DNA from: Podospora comata
Lineage: Eukaryota; Ascomycota; Sordariomycetes; Sordariales; Podosporaceae
DNA length: 64,000 nt
Assembly (NCBI GenBank): GCA_017354895.1
Contig: CP071499.1
Location: 1,426,001 to 1,490,000 of the forward strand
Reading direction: 5' to 3'
Part shown: piece after piece, positions 1-11,631 of the stretch
Numbering within the stretch: the first letter of the stretch is position 1
How the letters are laid out: each line of letters begins with the position of its first letter
Made by a program: the position numbers and the translations under genes
The notes under the pieces: generated by a model
What the model was told of the DNA's origin: nothing
Databases searched by the model: none
The model's input: the letters and a program-made list of their open reading frames with translations, nothing else

Positions 1-291
1 CCGTAATGAGTGGCTTCGCTACCCTGAAGCAAGAGGCCTCTCGCAGACAGATGACAGAGAGGCCATCTCGCTTCTCTGTACCACGTCGGGCCTGGTGGTG
101 TGGTCGGTCCTGCGTTCGGCAGGGTATGTGCTGCCGGTGATATGTCATCGGCATTCCGACAGTACTTGTAAAGCCCGCAACTCGTGGGCAGCAATAATCC
201 CAGTGCTTCATCAAGCCCAGTTCGTTCCACAGCTGCAGCGGTGAGGCTCGTCTACCATGCTGCTTCCAGATTTTCAAACCCCGCCGTTTAG

Positions 292-292
<1 letters not shown>

Positions 293-324
<32 letters not shown>
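293..324. repeat. TG dinucleotide microsatellite
   Basis: About 16 uninterrupted TG units in intergenic DNA. This is a simple repeat, likely polymorphic in length, with no other role visible. Confidence 0.95.
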
Positions 325-325
<1 letters not shown>

Positions 326-1565
326 CACCTGCTAGCCCCAGACCAGAAGAGCAACCGTGGTTGGGCAACGAGACCAGCACGCACGCACACGTGTTACACC
401 CAGACAGAGACGCCGTGCAGATATATCGAAACTTGAGTTTAGCCGGACCCGGACGCTAGCTTACATGGCTGCTGCTCGTGGACGAAAGCCGCCAGATGGA
501 AACAGGGCAAAAGTGCCACAAAGCCCGAGGGGAGAGGGGGGTACGATTGACGTTGTAAGTGGGAGCCTCATTTGCTTTTTGTGACGACGAGTACCCAACG
601 GAGCGCCCGACATGTGTACTCGTACGTGTCCCTCGTTGCCTCTGTTCACAGAGCAAACCCTTCTCTTAACGATCGGAAGAGGGTCGTTTTGTTACCTCCA
701 GTTCATTTGTGCGAATGAGCGATATTATTCCCCAGACTAGATGCTTTGCCGTCTGGTGTGCGGCATTTCTACCCCGCGACTTATAGAGTCGAGCAAGGGA
801 GCAAGAAGTGTGGTGCCGCAGCATGTTCTGCTTGGGCATTTCCCCGCAATTTCGAGATTCTGGGGTATTATATTGCTACGTGACAAGCCTTGACAAGCCT
901 CGAGCAATTTGCCATTCCGCTTGCTTCGAGCAACTCTGGTGATCCGTCGTCAGCGGAAGAGGCAAGCCCGCTGAAATGTCCAGATACGTCACTTTCAGGC
1001 AGAGCGCCATCCCAGGTCCATTTCCATGGCCCAAGGGGTGGCACGGCAGGTGTGTAAACCATGCGGTGGAGACCAAAAAACAGTTTGATGCTGTGCCATG
1101 GAATGTTTCTTTAGTTTTTGGCGCAAAATTGGCGGTGTTGTGCATGGCCGGGCAACCCCTGGTTGATGTTTTTGGCGTGTAAGTGAGAAAGAGGCTGCTG
1201 AGGTCGTCTTTTGATTTTCCAGATCTGTATGTAGATGTGTCTGGACTGTGAACTTGATCGAGTAGCATGTACATGCGGACGAGAGATTTGTCACTCATAG
1301 TAACAACTTCCATCACGAAAACAGATCCTCTGGCTTAGGACGTCAACCCTGGGGAGGGTTATGCCGGCCAAGTTGTCGTCAGTCCAATTTGATGACAAGA
1401 AAAAAGCAACTGACATCGTCACCTCGGCTCTCGCAAGAGCTACCCTTTTGTTTTCATAGCAAACCTAACCCATGACAATTTTTTAGCCTCCTTCTTGGCT
1501 GGGCTGAGCCTTATCGAAACCCGATCAAAAACCAACCAACCCATCGGCAATCCACTTACACGCTG

Positions 1566-1595
1566 TTGCTGCTGCTGCTGCTGCTACTGCTGCTG
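1566..1595. repeat. Imperfect GCT triplet run
   Basis: A run of TGC/GCT triplets with one TAC interruption, in non-coding DNA about 0.6 kb upstream of the dehydrogenase start. Confidence 0.85.
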
Positions 1596-1627
1596 TGGAA
1601 AAAGTGGACTCCACCTTCCGCATACGT

Positions 1628-1630
<3 letters not shown>

Positions 1631-1667
<37 letters not shown>
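1631..1667. repeat. CT dinucleotide run
   Basis: A nearly pure CT tract with one TA interruption. CT-rich tracts are common in fungal promoters and leaders, but this one lies about 550 bp from the next start codon, so a role is not evident. Confidence 0.85.
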
Positions 1668-2212
1668 TTAGTTGTTCTCAAGTGAGGGGAAGCGGAGTTC
1701 TGGAAACTTGGACAGCTTTTGGGAGCTGCTCCGAAGTCGCAAATTTCCAGAAAGATGGGATTTTGCGGTTGTTTATTATGGGATTTGTAGATTATAGACG
1801 GAAGGGAAATGATGGAATTTGAGATGGGGACGGGAGTGTAGGTGCTCGGCAACCCCTCGGCCCGGTGACCGGACTTGGCGGTAGGTCAATAGAACGTCGG
1901 AGACCACCGCTCGGTGGTGCTCGGCCGCGGGGAAGGGATGCGGGAGCGGGGGAGATGCAAAAGATACCTAGGCTCCGGGAGACGGGAATGCACGCTCGGG
2001 ACGATGTCGGGTCACGCCACTTGAATTTAAAAGGCTTCTAGAAAGAAAAATAATACTCTGGGTTCTTCTCTTGATAATACCATTGACTGTTGATTATTGC
2101 AACAAAAGATAAATTCAGGGGTAGGTTTGTGATGACGTTGTCATGGCTAAGCTTGACCACCTCGACTGAAGAACACGGCGACTAACTATTGCAACAGACA
2201 GACATCATAATC

Positions 2213-3628
2213 ATGGCGGAAGCAATCCCCGAGACTATGAAAGCGGTGGTGTTTCACGGGCCGAAGAAGGTCGCCGTGGAGGAGAGGCCTGTTCCTAAGA
2301 GTATGTCTTTCACTCACTCACTCTCGCTCACTCACACCGCCACCACATTTCGGTTGTCATATGAGAACCCTCTCGTTTTCATTGGCATATATACCCATCA
2401 TGCCACCCAACACACTCTTGAACGTGGAAAATGCTGACATTACACCACAGTTAACCACCCTCTCGACGTCCTCGTCAAAGTAACCGCCACCGCCCTCTGC
2501 GGCTCGTAAGCCCCCCCTCCCCTCCGCCTTATCCCTTCCCCCCTTATCTCACTAACCCCCCTCTCCGCAGCGAACTTCACGTCTACCGCGGCCACCAACC
2601 CTCTCCAACAGGCTTCATCATGGGCCACGAATTCGTAGGCCACATCGTCGCCCTCGGCTCAGCCGTCACGTCCCTCAAAATCGGCGACAAGGTCGTCTCC
2701 CCCTTCACAACCTCCTGCATGAACTGCTTCTACTGCAACCTAGGCTACTCCTCCCGCTGCGCCCACTCCCTGTTATTCGGCTCCGAAAAGTTGGACGGCG
2801 CCCAGGCCGCGTACGTCCTCGTCCCGTTCGGCCCAGGAACCCTAACCGTCGCTCCCCCGTCCGATATCATCCCCGACCGGGCCCTCATCCTCATGGCGGA
2901 TATTTTTCCGACAGGGTACTTCGGCGCAAAGAACGCGTTTAGTCAGCTGCAGAAGCAGGAGGCGACAGAGGCGACGGTGGTGGTTATTGGGTGTGGGCCT
3001 GTGGGGTTGTGTGCGATCATCAGTGCGATGGAGTATAAACCCAAGAAGCTTTTTGCTGTTGATGGGGTCAAGTCGAGGTTGGAATTGGCGAGGGGGCTCG
3101 GGGCGGAGCCGTTGGATTTGAATGAGCTTGGTAGGGAGGGGATTGTAAAGAGGGTGAGGGAGGTGACGGAGGGGAGGGGGGCGGACGCGGTGGTGGAGGT
3201 TGTGGGGTTGAGTCCTGCGTTGAGGACCGCGTTTGAGGTGTTGAGGCCGTTTGGGGTCGTGAGCAGTATTGGGGTGCACAATGGGGAGATTCCGTGGGGT
3301 GGGGATGAGGCTTATGGGTGAGTTCTGTGAGAGTACGACTGAAAGAGGGAACAAAAGGCTGACGATGGGGGATAATAGTAAAAACTTGAGGGTTCAAATG
3401 GGACGGTGCCCTGTCAGGTCGATCTTCGAGGAGGCGCTGCCTGTTCTGGCCAAGAACCAGGATCGGGTGAGGTATGTTACTTTGCTGCTGTTCCTGGGAG
3501 ATGGTGGGTGAGATGCTAACGATGAGAATAGCTTCATGTTCGACAAGATCATGCCCCTTTCCGACGCAGTGGAGGGTTACGACCTCTTTGACAACATGAA
3601 GGTGCAAAAAGTGATCTTCGAGCCTTAA
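2213..3628 (+). CDS. Zinc-binding alcohol dehydrogenase (medium-chain dehydrogenase/reductase)
   Basis: Five exons (2213-2300, 2451-2505, 2571-3317, 3379-3471, 3532-3628) give 359 aa. The ATG at 2213 gives the start MAEAIPETMKAVVF. The catalytic-zinc signature CGSELH (Cys46) and GHEFVG (His67-Glu68) are formed only after splicing. Structural-zinc cysteines at about 97, 100, 103 and 111 have C-x2-C-x2-C-x7-C spacing. The nucleotide-binding turn GCGPVG is at about 188-193. All introns are GT-AG, and the last has a GCTAAC branch point. The protein should be a soluble NAD(P)-dependent dehydrogenase. It resembles fungal enzymes annotated as glutathione-dependent formaldehyde dehydrogenase-like, but the substrate cannot be read from the sequence. 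The gene converges on Sen15 with only 59 bp between stop codons. Codon third positions switch from C-rich to G-rich at about 2935. Confidence 0.93.
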
Positions 3629-3687
3629 GTCCTCTTCCTCTCCCCTTTCCACTACTGTCATAACAATGAAAATATATATATATAAAT

Positions 3688-4173
3688 TCAATTCTGCCTC
3701 GGCTTCACCAACCCATCATGCATCCAGTAATAAGTAACAGTCGAATCATCCTGCACCGTAGCCAGCAACACCCTCTTCCCCCTCCTCGACCCTTTATACG
3801 CCAACCAGGGTGACCTCTCCTCCTCCTCCTTTGTAATCTCCCTCGACCTAGGCGGTCTGGCGTCCAAAGCATCAAAAACGGCGGCGAACTGAGCTGGGGA
3901 CCATTTCTCCGAGAGGTGGAGAGGTAGAACCCATTCTAGCTCTGCCTCCTGCGGGATACGCCCCCCCCCGTTGCCCATTTCTTTTTCTGCTCTGATGATC
4001 TCCACCTGCTCGTCCGGGTGAACGTAGAGGCGTTTGGGGGGCAGGCCGTAGAGGAGGGTCCGGGGGAGGTTGGGCTGGGTGTGGGGGTGGAGGGCGGTCC
4101 AGTCGTGTTGGTGTTGGAGGTTGTTGAGGACTATGGTTGTGAGGGCCGAGGTGCGTTGGTTGAGGGTGGTCAT
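3688..4173 (-). CDS. sen15: tRNA-splicing endonuclease subunit Sen15
   Basis: A single coding exon of 161 aa. In the family, Sen15 is a non-catalytic structural subunit of the heterotetrameric SEN complex (Sen2, Sen34, Sen54, Sen15) that cuts introns from pre-tRNAs. Family-typical stretches are the N-terminal VLNNLQHQHDWTAL, the central LPPKRLYVHPDEQ, WVLPLHLSEKWSPAQFAAVF, and the C-terminal LLATVQDDSTVTYYWMHDG followed by VKPRQN just before the stop. The length fits fungal Sen15. The start at 4173 is chosen because the frame upstream runs into a good acceptor (CAG at 4184-4186), indicating a 5'-leader intron, and the upstream exon offers no in-frame ATG that stays open. The gene converges on the dehydrogenase. 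Confidence 0.9.
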   Translation of the reverse strand: MTTLNQRTSALTTIVLNNLQHQHDWTALHPHTQPNLPRTLLYGLPPKRLYVHPDEQVEIIRAEKEMGNGGGRIPQEAELEWVLPLHLSEKWSPAQFAAVFDALDARPPRSREITKEEEERSPWLAYKGSRRGKRVLLATVQDDSTVTYYWMHDGLVKPRQN

Positions 4174-4183
4174 TTTGGAGTAT

Positions 4184-4237
4184 CTGGGGTAGTTAGTTTT
4201 GAGTTTGGTAGTGTTGAGGGGTGAAGGGTGAACTCAC
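4184..4237 (-). other. Probable 5'-UTR intron of Sen15
   Basis: On the minus strand a GTGAGTT donor at 4237 and a CAG acceptor ending at 4184 define a 54-nt intron of normal size, 10 nt upstream of the Sen15 ATG. The sequence before the donor has no open in-frame ATG: the nearest one runs into TGA after four codons. The intron therefore most likely lies in the leader. Confidence 0.5.
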
Positions 4238-4816
4238 CTGGATGAGAGGGGTTGTGAATTTGTGAGATGAAATTCTCACTCTCACTCACAAATCATGAAT
4301 TTTAGTGGACTTTTTGGTGGTGGTGGTGATGGGGCCCTTGACGTTGGAAGAACGCCTAGGCGGGAAGCCACTGTGAATTGTGGGGCCTGATCCCCTGAGC
4401 AAAAGTGGGGACACGGTCTAGGGACTTACTTACAACACCTTAACCATGGGATTCTTTTCCTGGAAGACTTGTCGTCAAACACCTGGCTTCTCGGCCATAG
4501 TAAATACACTTGAGAATCTGCTATAAGCTTATTGTTCATCCAGTTGATCCAAGAAGATAGTGTTATATGCTCAGCTCTGTTAGACCACCTCAACAGACAT
4601 TCATTGTCCCAAGAACCATGATTTCTCAACCATCATCAATTACACCCTCATGACTAAACCAATCTGATCTCCTTCAGTAAACTTTCCAAAAACATGTACA
4701 CAAATTCTAAACCCTCTTCCCTTGTCAAAGGCAAGCCATCACTAGAACACCTTCAAACTCCATCCCCCCCCTGCCCACAACTCCTAGTCTATCTAAACCA
4801 CCCAAATCGCAGAACC
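4238..4816. other. Intergenic: Sen15 promoter and prolidase 3' end
   Basis: About 580 bp between two minus-strand genes. It contains AT-richer DNA at 4430-4680, consistent with a promoter for Sen15 and the 3' UTR of the prolidase gene. No gene, RNA or repeat is recognisable. Confidence 0.6.
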
Positions 4817-6668
4817 TCAGCTGGGATTCATAACCTTCAACACCTCCTCAATCTCCCTCGGCACATCCGTCAAATTCTCGTAACCAGTCTTGGTAACCAG
4901 GATATCGTCCTCGATCCTCACCCCTCCCAAATCCCAGTACTGCTCCAACGCCTTCTTGTTGATAAAGTGAGCGTGGTACGGAACGTCAAGGAAGTAAGCC
5001 CTGAGGTACTCCTTGCAAAAGTAACTGTTTCCTCTGTCAGCATCTCACCCTCATCATATCATCACAGGAAAAAAAAAAACTCACATCCCCGGCTCAACAG
5101 TAACCACCATCCCCTCCTCCAACCTCTGCCTCCCACCCCCAGCCGACCTCTTGGCCTTCTGCATTTGCACCACCCCCTTCCCCTGCCCATCCCCACCACC
5201 CCCCTCCTTCATCTCATCCCTAAACATAACCGCCAACGTCTCCGGCAGCACCAGCTCCCTCTTGCTCGGACTCAACCTACACCTCGCACTCTTCACCCCA
5301 CCCGCCGGACCCAAACTGCCCTTGCTATCCAGCAGCAACCTCTCCCTCCCACTAACATCATGCACCTCCAACCCGACATGGTGTCCCAACCCATGAGGAA
5401 AAAACCCCGCTATCGTCCCCCTGGCCAGAATCTCCTCCTTGGTCCCGTTGTGCAAAATCCCCAGCCTCAACAGCTCCTCAATCGCCACCTTGCAAGCGTG
5501 GAGATGCAACGAAGAGTAGACAACCCCAGGCTTGATCCTCTCAACACACTCCCTCTGCATCCTTAGCACAGCATGATAAATCGCCTTCGCCTCTACCGAA
5601 AAGCTCCCTGGAATAGGGTACGTCCTGGTAATGTCAGACGCATAACAATTCCACTCACACCCCGCGTCCAAAACCACAAACTGATGCGGCTTAAGCGGCG
5701 CGTTGTTGCTGTCGTAGTGAAGCGTCGACGCTGCCGGCCCGGCACCGGCAATGATGGGGTACGCCTGCGTGTGCGCCCCCTGAGCAATACAATACCCTGC
5801 GAAAATAGCCTCCAGCTCCCGCTCGTTGCCGAGACGACTCAGCCGTGACAAGGCAGCCCTGTGCGCGGCCGAGGAAACCGCATTCGCCCGCCGAATCTGC
5901 GCAATCTCATAGTCCGTCTTGACAACCCTCGCGTTCTCGATCGCGGGGCGAAGAGAATGGGTGTCAATCTGCACGACGCCCTTGGGGGATTCCAGCTGGG
6001 GGGCTTGATCGGGGTGGAGGACGTAGATGGACGCGCCCGGGGTCAAGCTGGCGCAGATGTACCTGTTCACACCGGCCACGTACCGGACCTCGTCGACGTC
6101 GGTGGACGCCCTGACTTCTTCCAGGGTGGGGGTGCGGCCGTACCAGAGGATGGTGCGGGGGTCGGTGTAGGGGATCCAGAGGATGAGGTGGTCCTTGTGA
6201 AGATCATAAGTGACGGCGCAGCCTGGAAAGTTGGCGCCGGTGAGGTAGTAAAAGTGGCGGCGCTGGCGGAAGGCGGGGCCTTGGTCCGAGTCCTCGTAGT
6301 ACTTGTCTTCGGCTCCGGGGAGGTAGATGATGCCGTTGGCGGTGGGGGGGAGCTTGGAAGCCACTTTTGTGACGTGGGTTTTGGCGGGAAACTTGATCTT
6401 CTCGTGAAGCCAGGCTGCGTTGGGAGGGGTGCCGTAGTCGGTCCAGGAGGCGGACCGCTTGTTGTTTCCGCGGGTTGCCGGCGAGGTCGGGGATGAAGAA
6501 CCCGACGACGAGTTCTTCTTGTGTGCTTTCGGGAGCTTGACTTCGATGGCGCTGTGTTTTGCAATATCAGCCAACATGTCCTGTTATCATGCAGCTCACT
6601 CACACCAAGCGGTGTACTAACAGAGCATCAAACTCATCCACCATGACCAGGTCGTGGTCGACCTCCAT
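4817..6668 (-). CDS. Xaa-Pro aminopeptidase / prolidase (M24B metallopeptidase)
   Basis: Three exons (6668-6622, 6551-5085, 5024-4817) give 573 aa. The first exon is only 47 nt and encodes [15 protein letters not shown]; splicing to 6551 gives DEFDALAIEVKLP, typical of fungal prolidase N-termini. The protein has an N-terminal AMP_N (creatinase-like) domain and a C-terminal pita-bread peptidase domain. Putative metal ligands are the two Asp of [18 protein letters not shown], the His of [12 protein letters not shown], the Glu of VTVEPG and the Glu of [12 protein letters not shown]. The family removes N-terminal residues preceding proline or cleaves Xaa-Pro dipeptides. It is probably cytosolic, as no signal peptide is seen. 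A Ser-rich linker lies at about residues 30-50. The third-position bias switches from C-rich to G-rich, 5' to 3', near 5930. Confidence 0.93.
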
Positions 6669-8378
6669 TTTGACTGCTGTTTATGTCCCTGTCTCACAGC
6701 TGCTCCCAAAGATGTCTCACTGGCTCGCAGCTCTCGATATGTGAGTGGCAGGCCCGGGCTATCCGATTGAGATGAGATATGAGAGGATGACGAGAGAGGG
6801 AGAGCGGGGTTGGTTCGAGCTGGTCTATGATTATTCAAAGCGGCGGTGTCTCGTTTTCGTCCCAAGAAGAACCGGACCGGCAGCGGGCAATCTTTCAGCG
6901 ACAAAAAAAAATCCCGATGGTGCCGATGGAGCTAGAACCGTTTCTGTTGAATTAAATAAAAAATCCCCCAACAGAAAATCTGGAGGAGGCTGAAAGTTGG
7001 CAGCGGTTTATGAGGGTGTACTGTGGTGGTAGTGCCGCGAGTGACGGGCAGCCAGCCTTCTTATCGCGATAACGGTGGGCTGAGTGACGATAGGTAACCA
7101 CCTTGCTTGCAGGGGTCTGGCAAGATGATGTTATCACCGTTCAACACTGTTGTCAGTGGACTGCACTGGAACAGTATATGTATGGCGATCCGTATACACA
7201 GACGAAGAGGGTGGAGGAGAAAAGAAAAGAAAAGAAGTCAACCCCAGGAGGTCTCGTGGCAGATCCCAAAACGGTTATAGAGGCTGACCCTCCCACATTA
7301 TTAGTCTGCTCTACTCCCCTCCAGCACGCATGTGAAAAAAGAAGGTTGCGCGTTGCGTCCCGTCCGTCGGGTGCACCGGACTCGGGTCTAGCCAGTCCAG
7401 AAGAGCAAAAACGAGACCGTTTAATTAGATCGGCCGGCTTGTGCGTTGCCGAACAGAAAGAGAGGCAGAGAGCGCTGCTTTGTCACGAACCAACCCAACA
7501 AGATGGTTGTCTTTGTTGGTGGATCTAGTAAAACGTCGGGCCAGTTTTTGGTGACGGTTGAATCGTTTGAGGTACCACAGAAACGAAAAGTCGGCAGAAA
7601 CCGTTCGTGGCTGGGTAAGTAGACAACCACGGCAAGTCTTAGACGTGGGTCAATTCTCACGCCCTTCCAGTCTAAAAAGTCGACATGAGCACTCGGGCGC
7701 GCCCTATCGAGCCAGTCCAGGTCTGTCCCTGACTCGTCAAATCCCAAATAGCTGGTTTTCGTACACCAAGAATAGCAGTAAAGACCCATGAATTCTTTCT
7801 TCTTAGCCTCGAACTCTATCTTGCTGACCGTGGTGTCTTTCCGCTCTCTCTTCCGCCATATCTATCATTTTCTTTTGCGTCCTAGTACATGTACACCCCC
7901 AATGATGAATCGCTTCATCTCATTAAAACAAGAAAACCTACATCTCGGACTCCCCGTGTATTCCATGCTGTCCTAACAGACCTCGGCCCATCCACACACT
8001 CACCAAGGTCCACAATCCTCCCCCTCAAACTTCGTCCTGTTTTCCATGCACCATTCCGCTCTTTTGGGTATCAGGCCGCGACTAAAATGCAAAAGAAACG
8101 CTCTGTTGGGTCCAGCAACAATCCTTATTTCCTCTAGCCCGTGCCTCTTTAACCCACCAATGAATTTCCCAACCCAGTTTCCCTGACCCCGAACCCCAGA
8201 CTTCGCCCAGCGATGCCGTATAAAGTTTATAAGTGTCGTGCATAAGTGTTGTGCTGGCGCTAGGCCGAGCATCTTTGTGCCTGGAACGAAAACCTCGTGG
8301 TCCCTCCCCTTGACCCCAACTTAAAAGCTCTGCATCTAGCGTGCTGTTTTGTTGTCTTCCACCTCCTCATCCATGTGT
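6669..8378. other. Intergenic: prolidase promoter and 3' flank of the transcription factor
   Basis: About 1.7 kb with no supportable gene on either strand. Short open frames exist but none has domain-like composition or splice-linked partners. The 6669-7000 part is likely the prolidase promoter and leader, and the part just above 8378 the 3' UTR side of the transcription factor. Confidence 0.6.
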
Positions 8379-11300
8379 CTATCGGTACCCGGAATTTTGC
8401 TGAAGCATGTCGTCCCACTCCCCTGTCGTGAAGTCCGGTTCGCCCATAATGTCTTCCATCATATCCCTCTGTTGAGGCTGCCCCTGGTGATGTGGGCCTG
8501 CGTGTGAGGCCAGGCCCTGCGGAGGAGCATGGGGCTGACCATGCCTGGGGGAAGGCTGCATCGCAATCATGTTGGCCGTGTTGTACATCTGCGTCGCCGG
8601 GCTGATCGTATGTGGAGGTCCTTGCCCCTGAGACATCAGATACGGTGGGATCGGACCCATCAGTTGGCCCTCGATGTCATCGTAGATACTAGGCATGTAA
8701 AACTGCATGGAGGGTGCCGGAGGTTGCCCTGGAAGCCCGTGCGGATGTCCCGGTCGAGCATGGTGCCCAGCAGGGTCCATGAGCGGCGCATTGGGATACG
8801 CAAAAGGGTCGCCGGTGGGAAACATCATGGCGTCAACTTTGTAGACCGGGTTTGCGCCTTGCGGGTGTCCCTGCGGAAAGGTTTGGGCATGTCTCGGGGC
8901 AGGAGCCATATGTGCGGCTCTGGCTTCGGGAGTTCCCCGGCCCAACGTCAAATCCATTGGCAGTAGGTCCTGCAGATTGGAAAAGTTTTGACTCGCCAAG
9001 CTGCCTTGCGGAAGACCCAATGCGTCAAACGAGGATGTCCTCTGAGGAGGCAGCCGTGCTTCCCGCCGAAGGGCGCCAGTGGGTGGGCGAATCACCTCCT
9101 CGGACCTGCGCTGTGGAACGTCATCTTGCACTCCCGGCCGGGCTGGAAGGACCACGCTCGATTTCGATCCCGCAGGCGCTGCGCGTTTCTTGGAGGGCAT
9201 TGGTCGTGTCGATGCTTTCTTGAGTCGTTCTGGCAGTTGTTCAAACAAGGGCTATGGTATGTTAGAACCATCGTCATGACGAACTTGAAAACAACACAAT
9301 TTCTCGACATACATTCAGGGCATTTGTGATCCGATCCGCTGCTAGACTGCGTTGAGCCAGACTCGCGATAACCTCCCGCCCGGCTTTGGCATCGGCTAGT
9401 ATCTCGGCAGCTCCAGCCTTGTCGGGATTTTCCAGAACGTAGTATATCAAAGAGAGAATGGCGAAGAATTGCGAATAGAGAATAAACCAGTAAGGCCCGA
9501 TCAGCACCGCCTGTTTGCGAATTTCGATTCCGATATGCACAATGTTTCGAGAAACGCTGACACCCGCGGCAGCACAGTTGTAGTATCGATCGTCAATCTT
9601 CTTGCCGGCCGTCTGACGTGGGGAGATGTAGTGAAGAAACGGACGGTACAGCATCATCTGGACATGGGCGTAGCCAAATCTCAGCAGAGTTCGAACTCTA
9701 CGGACCTGGCGTTAGTGCTCGTCCAAGTTGTCAGCAAGAAAGGGTTGGCGTACCTGATAACCTCGATTGGCCCATCCGGGCTGGGGCGCCAATGTGTAGG
9801 GAGCTGTTCGTGCCACTCCTGTAGCTCGGCCTCAATCTCCTTGATCCGGGCATAGCTGATCATGTATCTCGAGTTTACCCGTCCCTGATTCACACAATCC
9901 TCGACAGCCTTGACAGGATAAATGTACTTGACAACCTTTGTCAAAATGGCCATGAGCCTCGTGTGGGCATTGAAAGCTTCGAAAAAGGAAGGCGTGCCTG
10001 ACGGAGGTGTAAGTATAGCTTCGCTCGTAATGTATTCATCATCCACCTCGGTCGGCATGGGCTGGTCGACATCGTCGTCGTGGAGCAAGAGAGGGAATCC
10101 CAAGATTGCTGAAATGTAGATGTCCATTTGCCGGACAACATGGAACACGCGCCGTCTCGTTTCATCCTCAATCGGCGTGATCTTTTCGTGTGCTAAATGG
10201 CGATGGAGCCCCATTCGCAGGCTAGAACGTAGAGCAATGCCGAGAAAGGCATAGCAGCCGCTGATATTGCTTGTTGCTTGTAAGAAAAGAATCATGTAGA
10301 CCAGGCCTTGTAAAGAAACCATATCCCGGCACTCGGCCACATCTTGTAGGATCATCCGAGCGGATGTGTAATACTTGATTCTGAAACCAGTGTTAGAAAG
10401 CACGAATAGGAAGGCTTCAGGGACGAGACACCTACCCTTGTTCAACAGCCGCCTTGTACGAGGCCGGTCCGTCTCCAGCCTCAACATCCGAGACATCGTA
10501 AACACAACCTAGGGCCAGCACCGAATAGAGAAGCCCGAGGAATCTGTGCTCATCATTTCCCCAGGCCTCCTGAGGTGTCGAATACAGCTTGTCAAACTTT
10601 TCGTAAAACGAAGGTTGGTGGACAACCCGCAAGAGACATGTTGCACAGTTGAAGGAGTAGTAACAAAGTGTGCGGGCCCTGTCCTGGGCCGGAAGATCAT
10701 AGATATTGGGAGGAGCTGGCGTGTTGGATGCCGTTGAAGGTTCCCAGGGCGAGCCGGCGTTGGAGCGAGGGGAGTCGAGGCTGAACATGCCGGCCGGGCG
10801 AGATGGTCGCGGCAGAAAGGGGATGCGGTAGTCGTTGCCCAACAGCCCCTCGAAATGCTCCTTCATCCTCCTCAGAAAAACCGCTCCCGAGGAGTTGCCA
10901 TGGAAGTCCCATTCTCCGCCTTCGTTGATGTCAAGCTGCCCAATGGACTCGATCATGGACATGATCTGGGCATCCTGGCTTTCTGTTTTCTCCTGGGCTG
11001 GCGGCGTGTCTGATTTGGCTTTGGCCGCCTGCGCTCTTGCGTTTTGTCTGTTGCGGAACTCCTGTTGGACTGACGGGTCAAGATTCGGGTCGCTGAGGTC
11101 GACATCTGGCATAAACTTGCGGAGGAGCGTCTCTGCACGCTGGAGCCTCGCCTCCAAGGCCTCGATATACTGCGGAGCTGGGTTCCTGCGGCGGTTAGAG
11201 GGTTTGTCATAGGTGCACTCTGAGAACTCGGTCAGCAAAACAACAGCAGGAGGCAGAAGAAAACTCGTTTGGTGCTCACCATAGCTGTAGACAGAGCAAT

Positions 11301-11631
11301 GAGTGCAAGGCTGCTTGCCATCACACTTGATCTTCTTTCTGCGACACTCATCGCATGCTCGCGTGACCCGGCGACGCTTCTGCAGGGGCATGCTCGGGGC
11401 ATCGCCAGCGCCATCTTGGGATTCAGGGGCCTCGGAATCTACCTTGCCGGTGTCCTGGGCTGAAGACTTTAGGCTCTCGGTGGGGGAGCCATGTTCTTCC
11501 TGCGACAAGTCTGCCGACTCATCATCAGACATGCCGGGGGGGCTGTTGGCGCTCCTCCGGTTGGGCTGCGGTGCCTGCGAGGAGGGACGAGTTCGGCGAC
11601 GTGTTTTGTTTTCCACAGAGGGTTCTGTCAT
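8379..11631 (-). CDS. Zn(II)2Cys6 fungal transcription factor with MHR domain
   Basis: Five exons (11631-11280, 11219-10436, 10380-9754, 9697-9313, 9251-8379) give 1006 aa. The zinc cluster at residues 93-119 fits C-x2-C-x6-C-x5-C-x2-C-x6-C. The last cysteine is reached only by removing the 60-nt intron at 11220-11279. A basic patch KRRRVTR precedes the cluster, and a coiled-coil-like YIEALEARLQRAETLL follows. The middle part matches the fungal-specific transcription factor (MHR) domain, including GLVYMILFLQATSNISGCYAFLGIAL and ETRRRVFHVVRQMDIYI. The C-terminus is rich in Pro, Gln, His and Gly and could be an activation domain. From memory, the cluster and its flank resemble the CLR-1/ClrA cellulose-response regulators, which I cannot confirm. 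The start at 11631 is the first ATG giving a sensible acidic N-terminus. The protein is expected to be nuclear. Confidence 0.9.

Larger units (their letters stand above)
1..2212. other. Gene-free left flank and promoter region of the alcohol dehydrogenase gene
   Basis: I see no supportable gene here. The longest open frame lies on the minus strand at about 876-1316; it has low-complexity, non-domain-like composition and no splice-supported extension. The stretch carries a TG microsatellite, a GCT-type triplet run and a CT run (listed separately), plus a short direct repeat of 'gacaagcct' near 882-900. The last few hundred bases should hold the promoter and 5' leader of the dehydrogenase that starts at 2213. 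Confidence 0.6.

Noticed and set aside
876-1316. 146-codon minus-strand frame in the left flank
   Set aside because: No recognisable family, no good start context, and a composition rich in Ser, Thr and His that is typical of random intergenic frames.
5861-6496. Long open frame (211 codons) on the plus strand opposite the prolidase
   Set aside because: The translation is Val/Gly-rich and mirrors C-ending codons on the real coding strand. The prolidase on the minus strand has clear motifs, so this is an antisense artefact.
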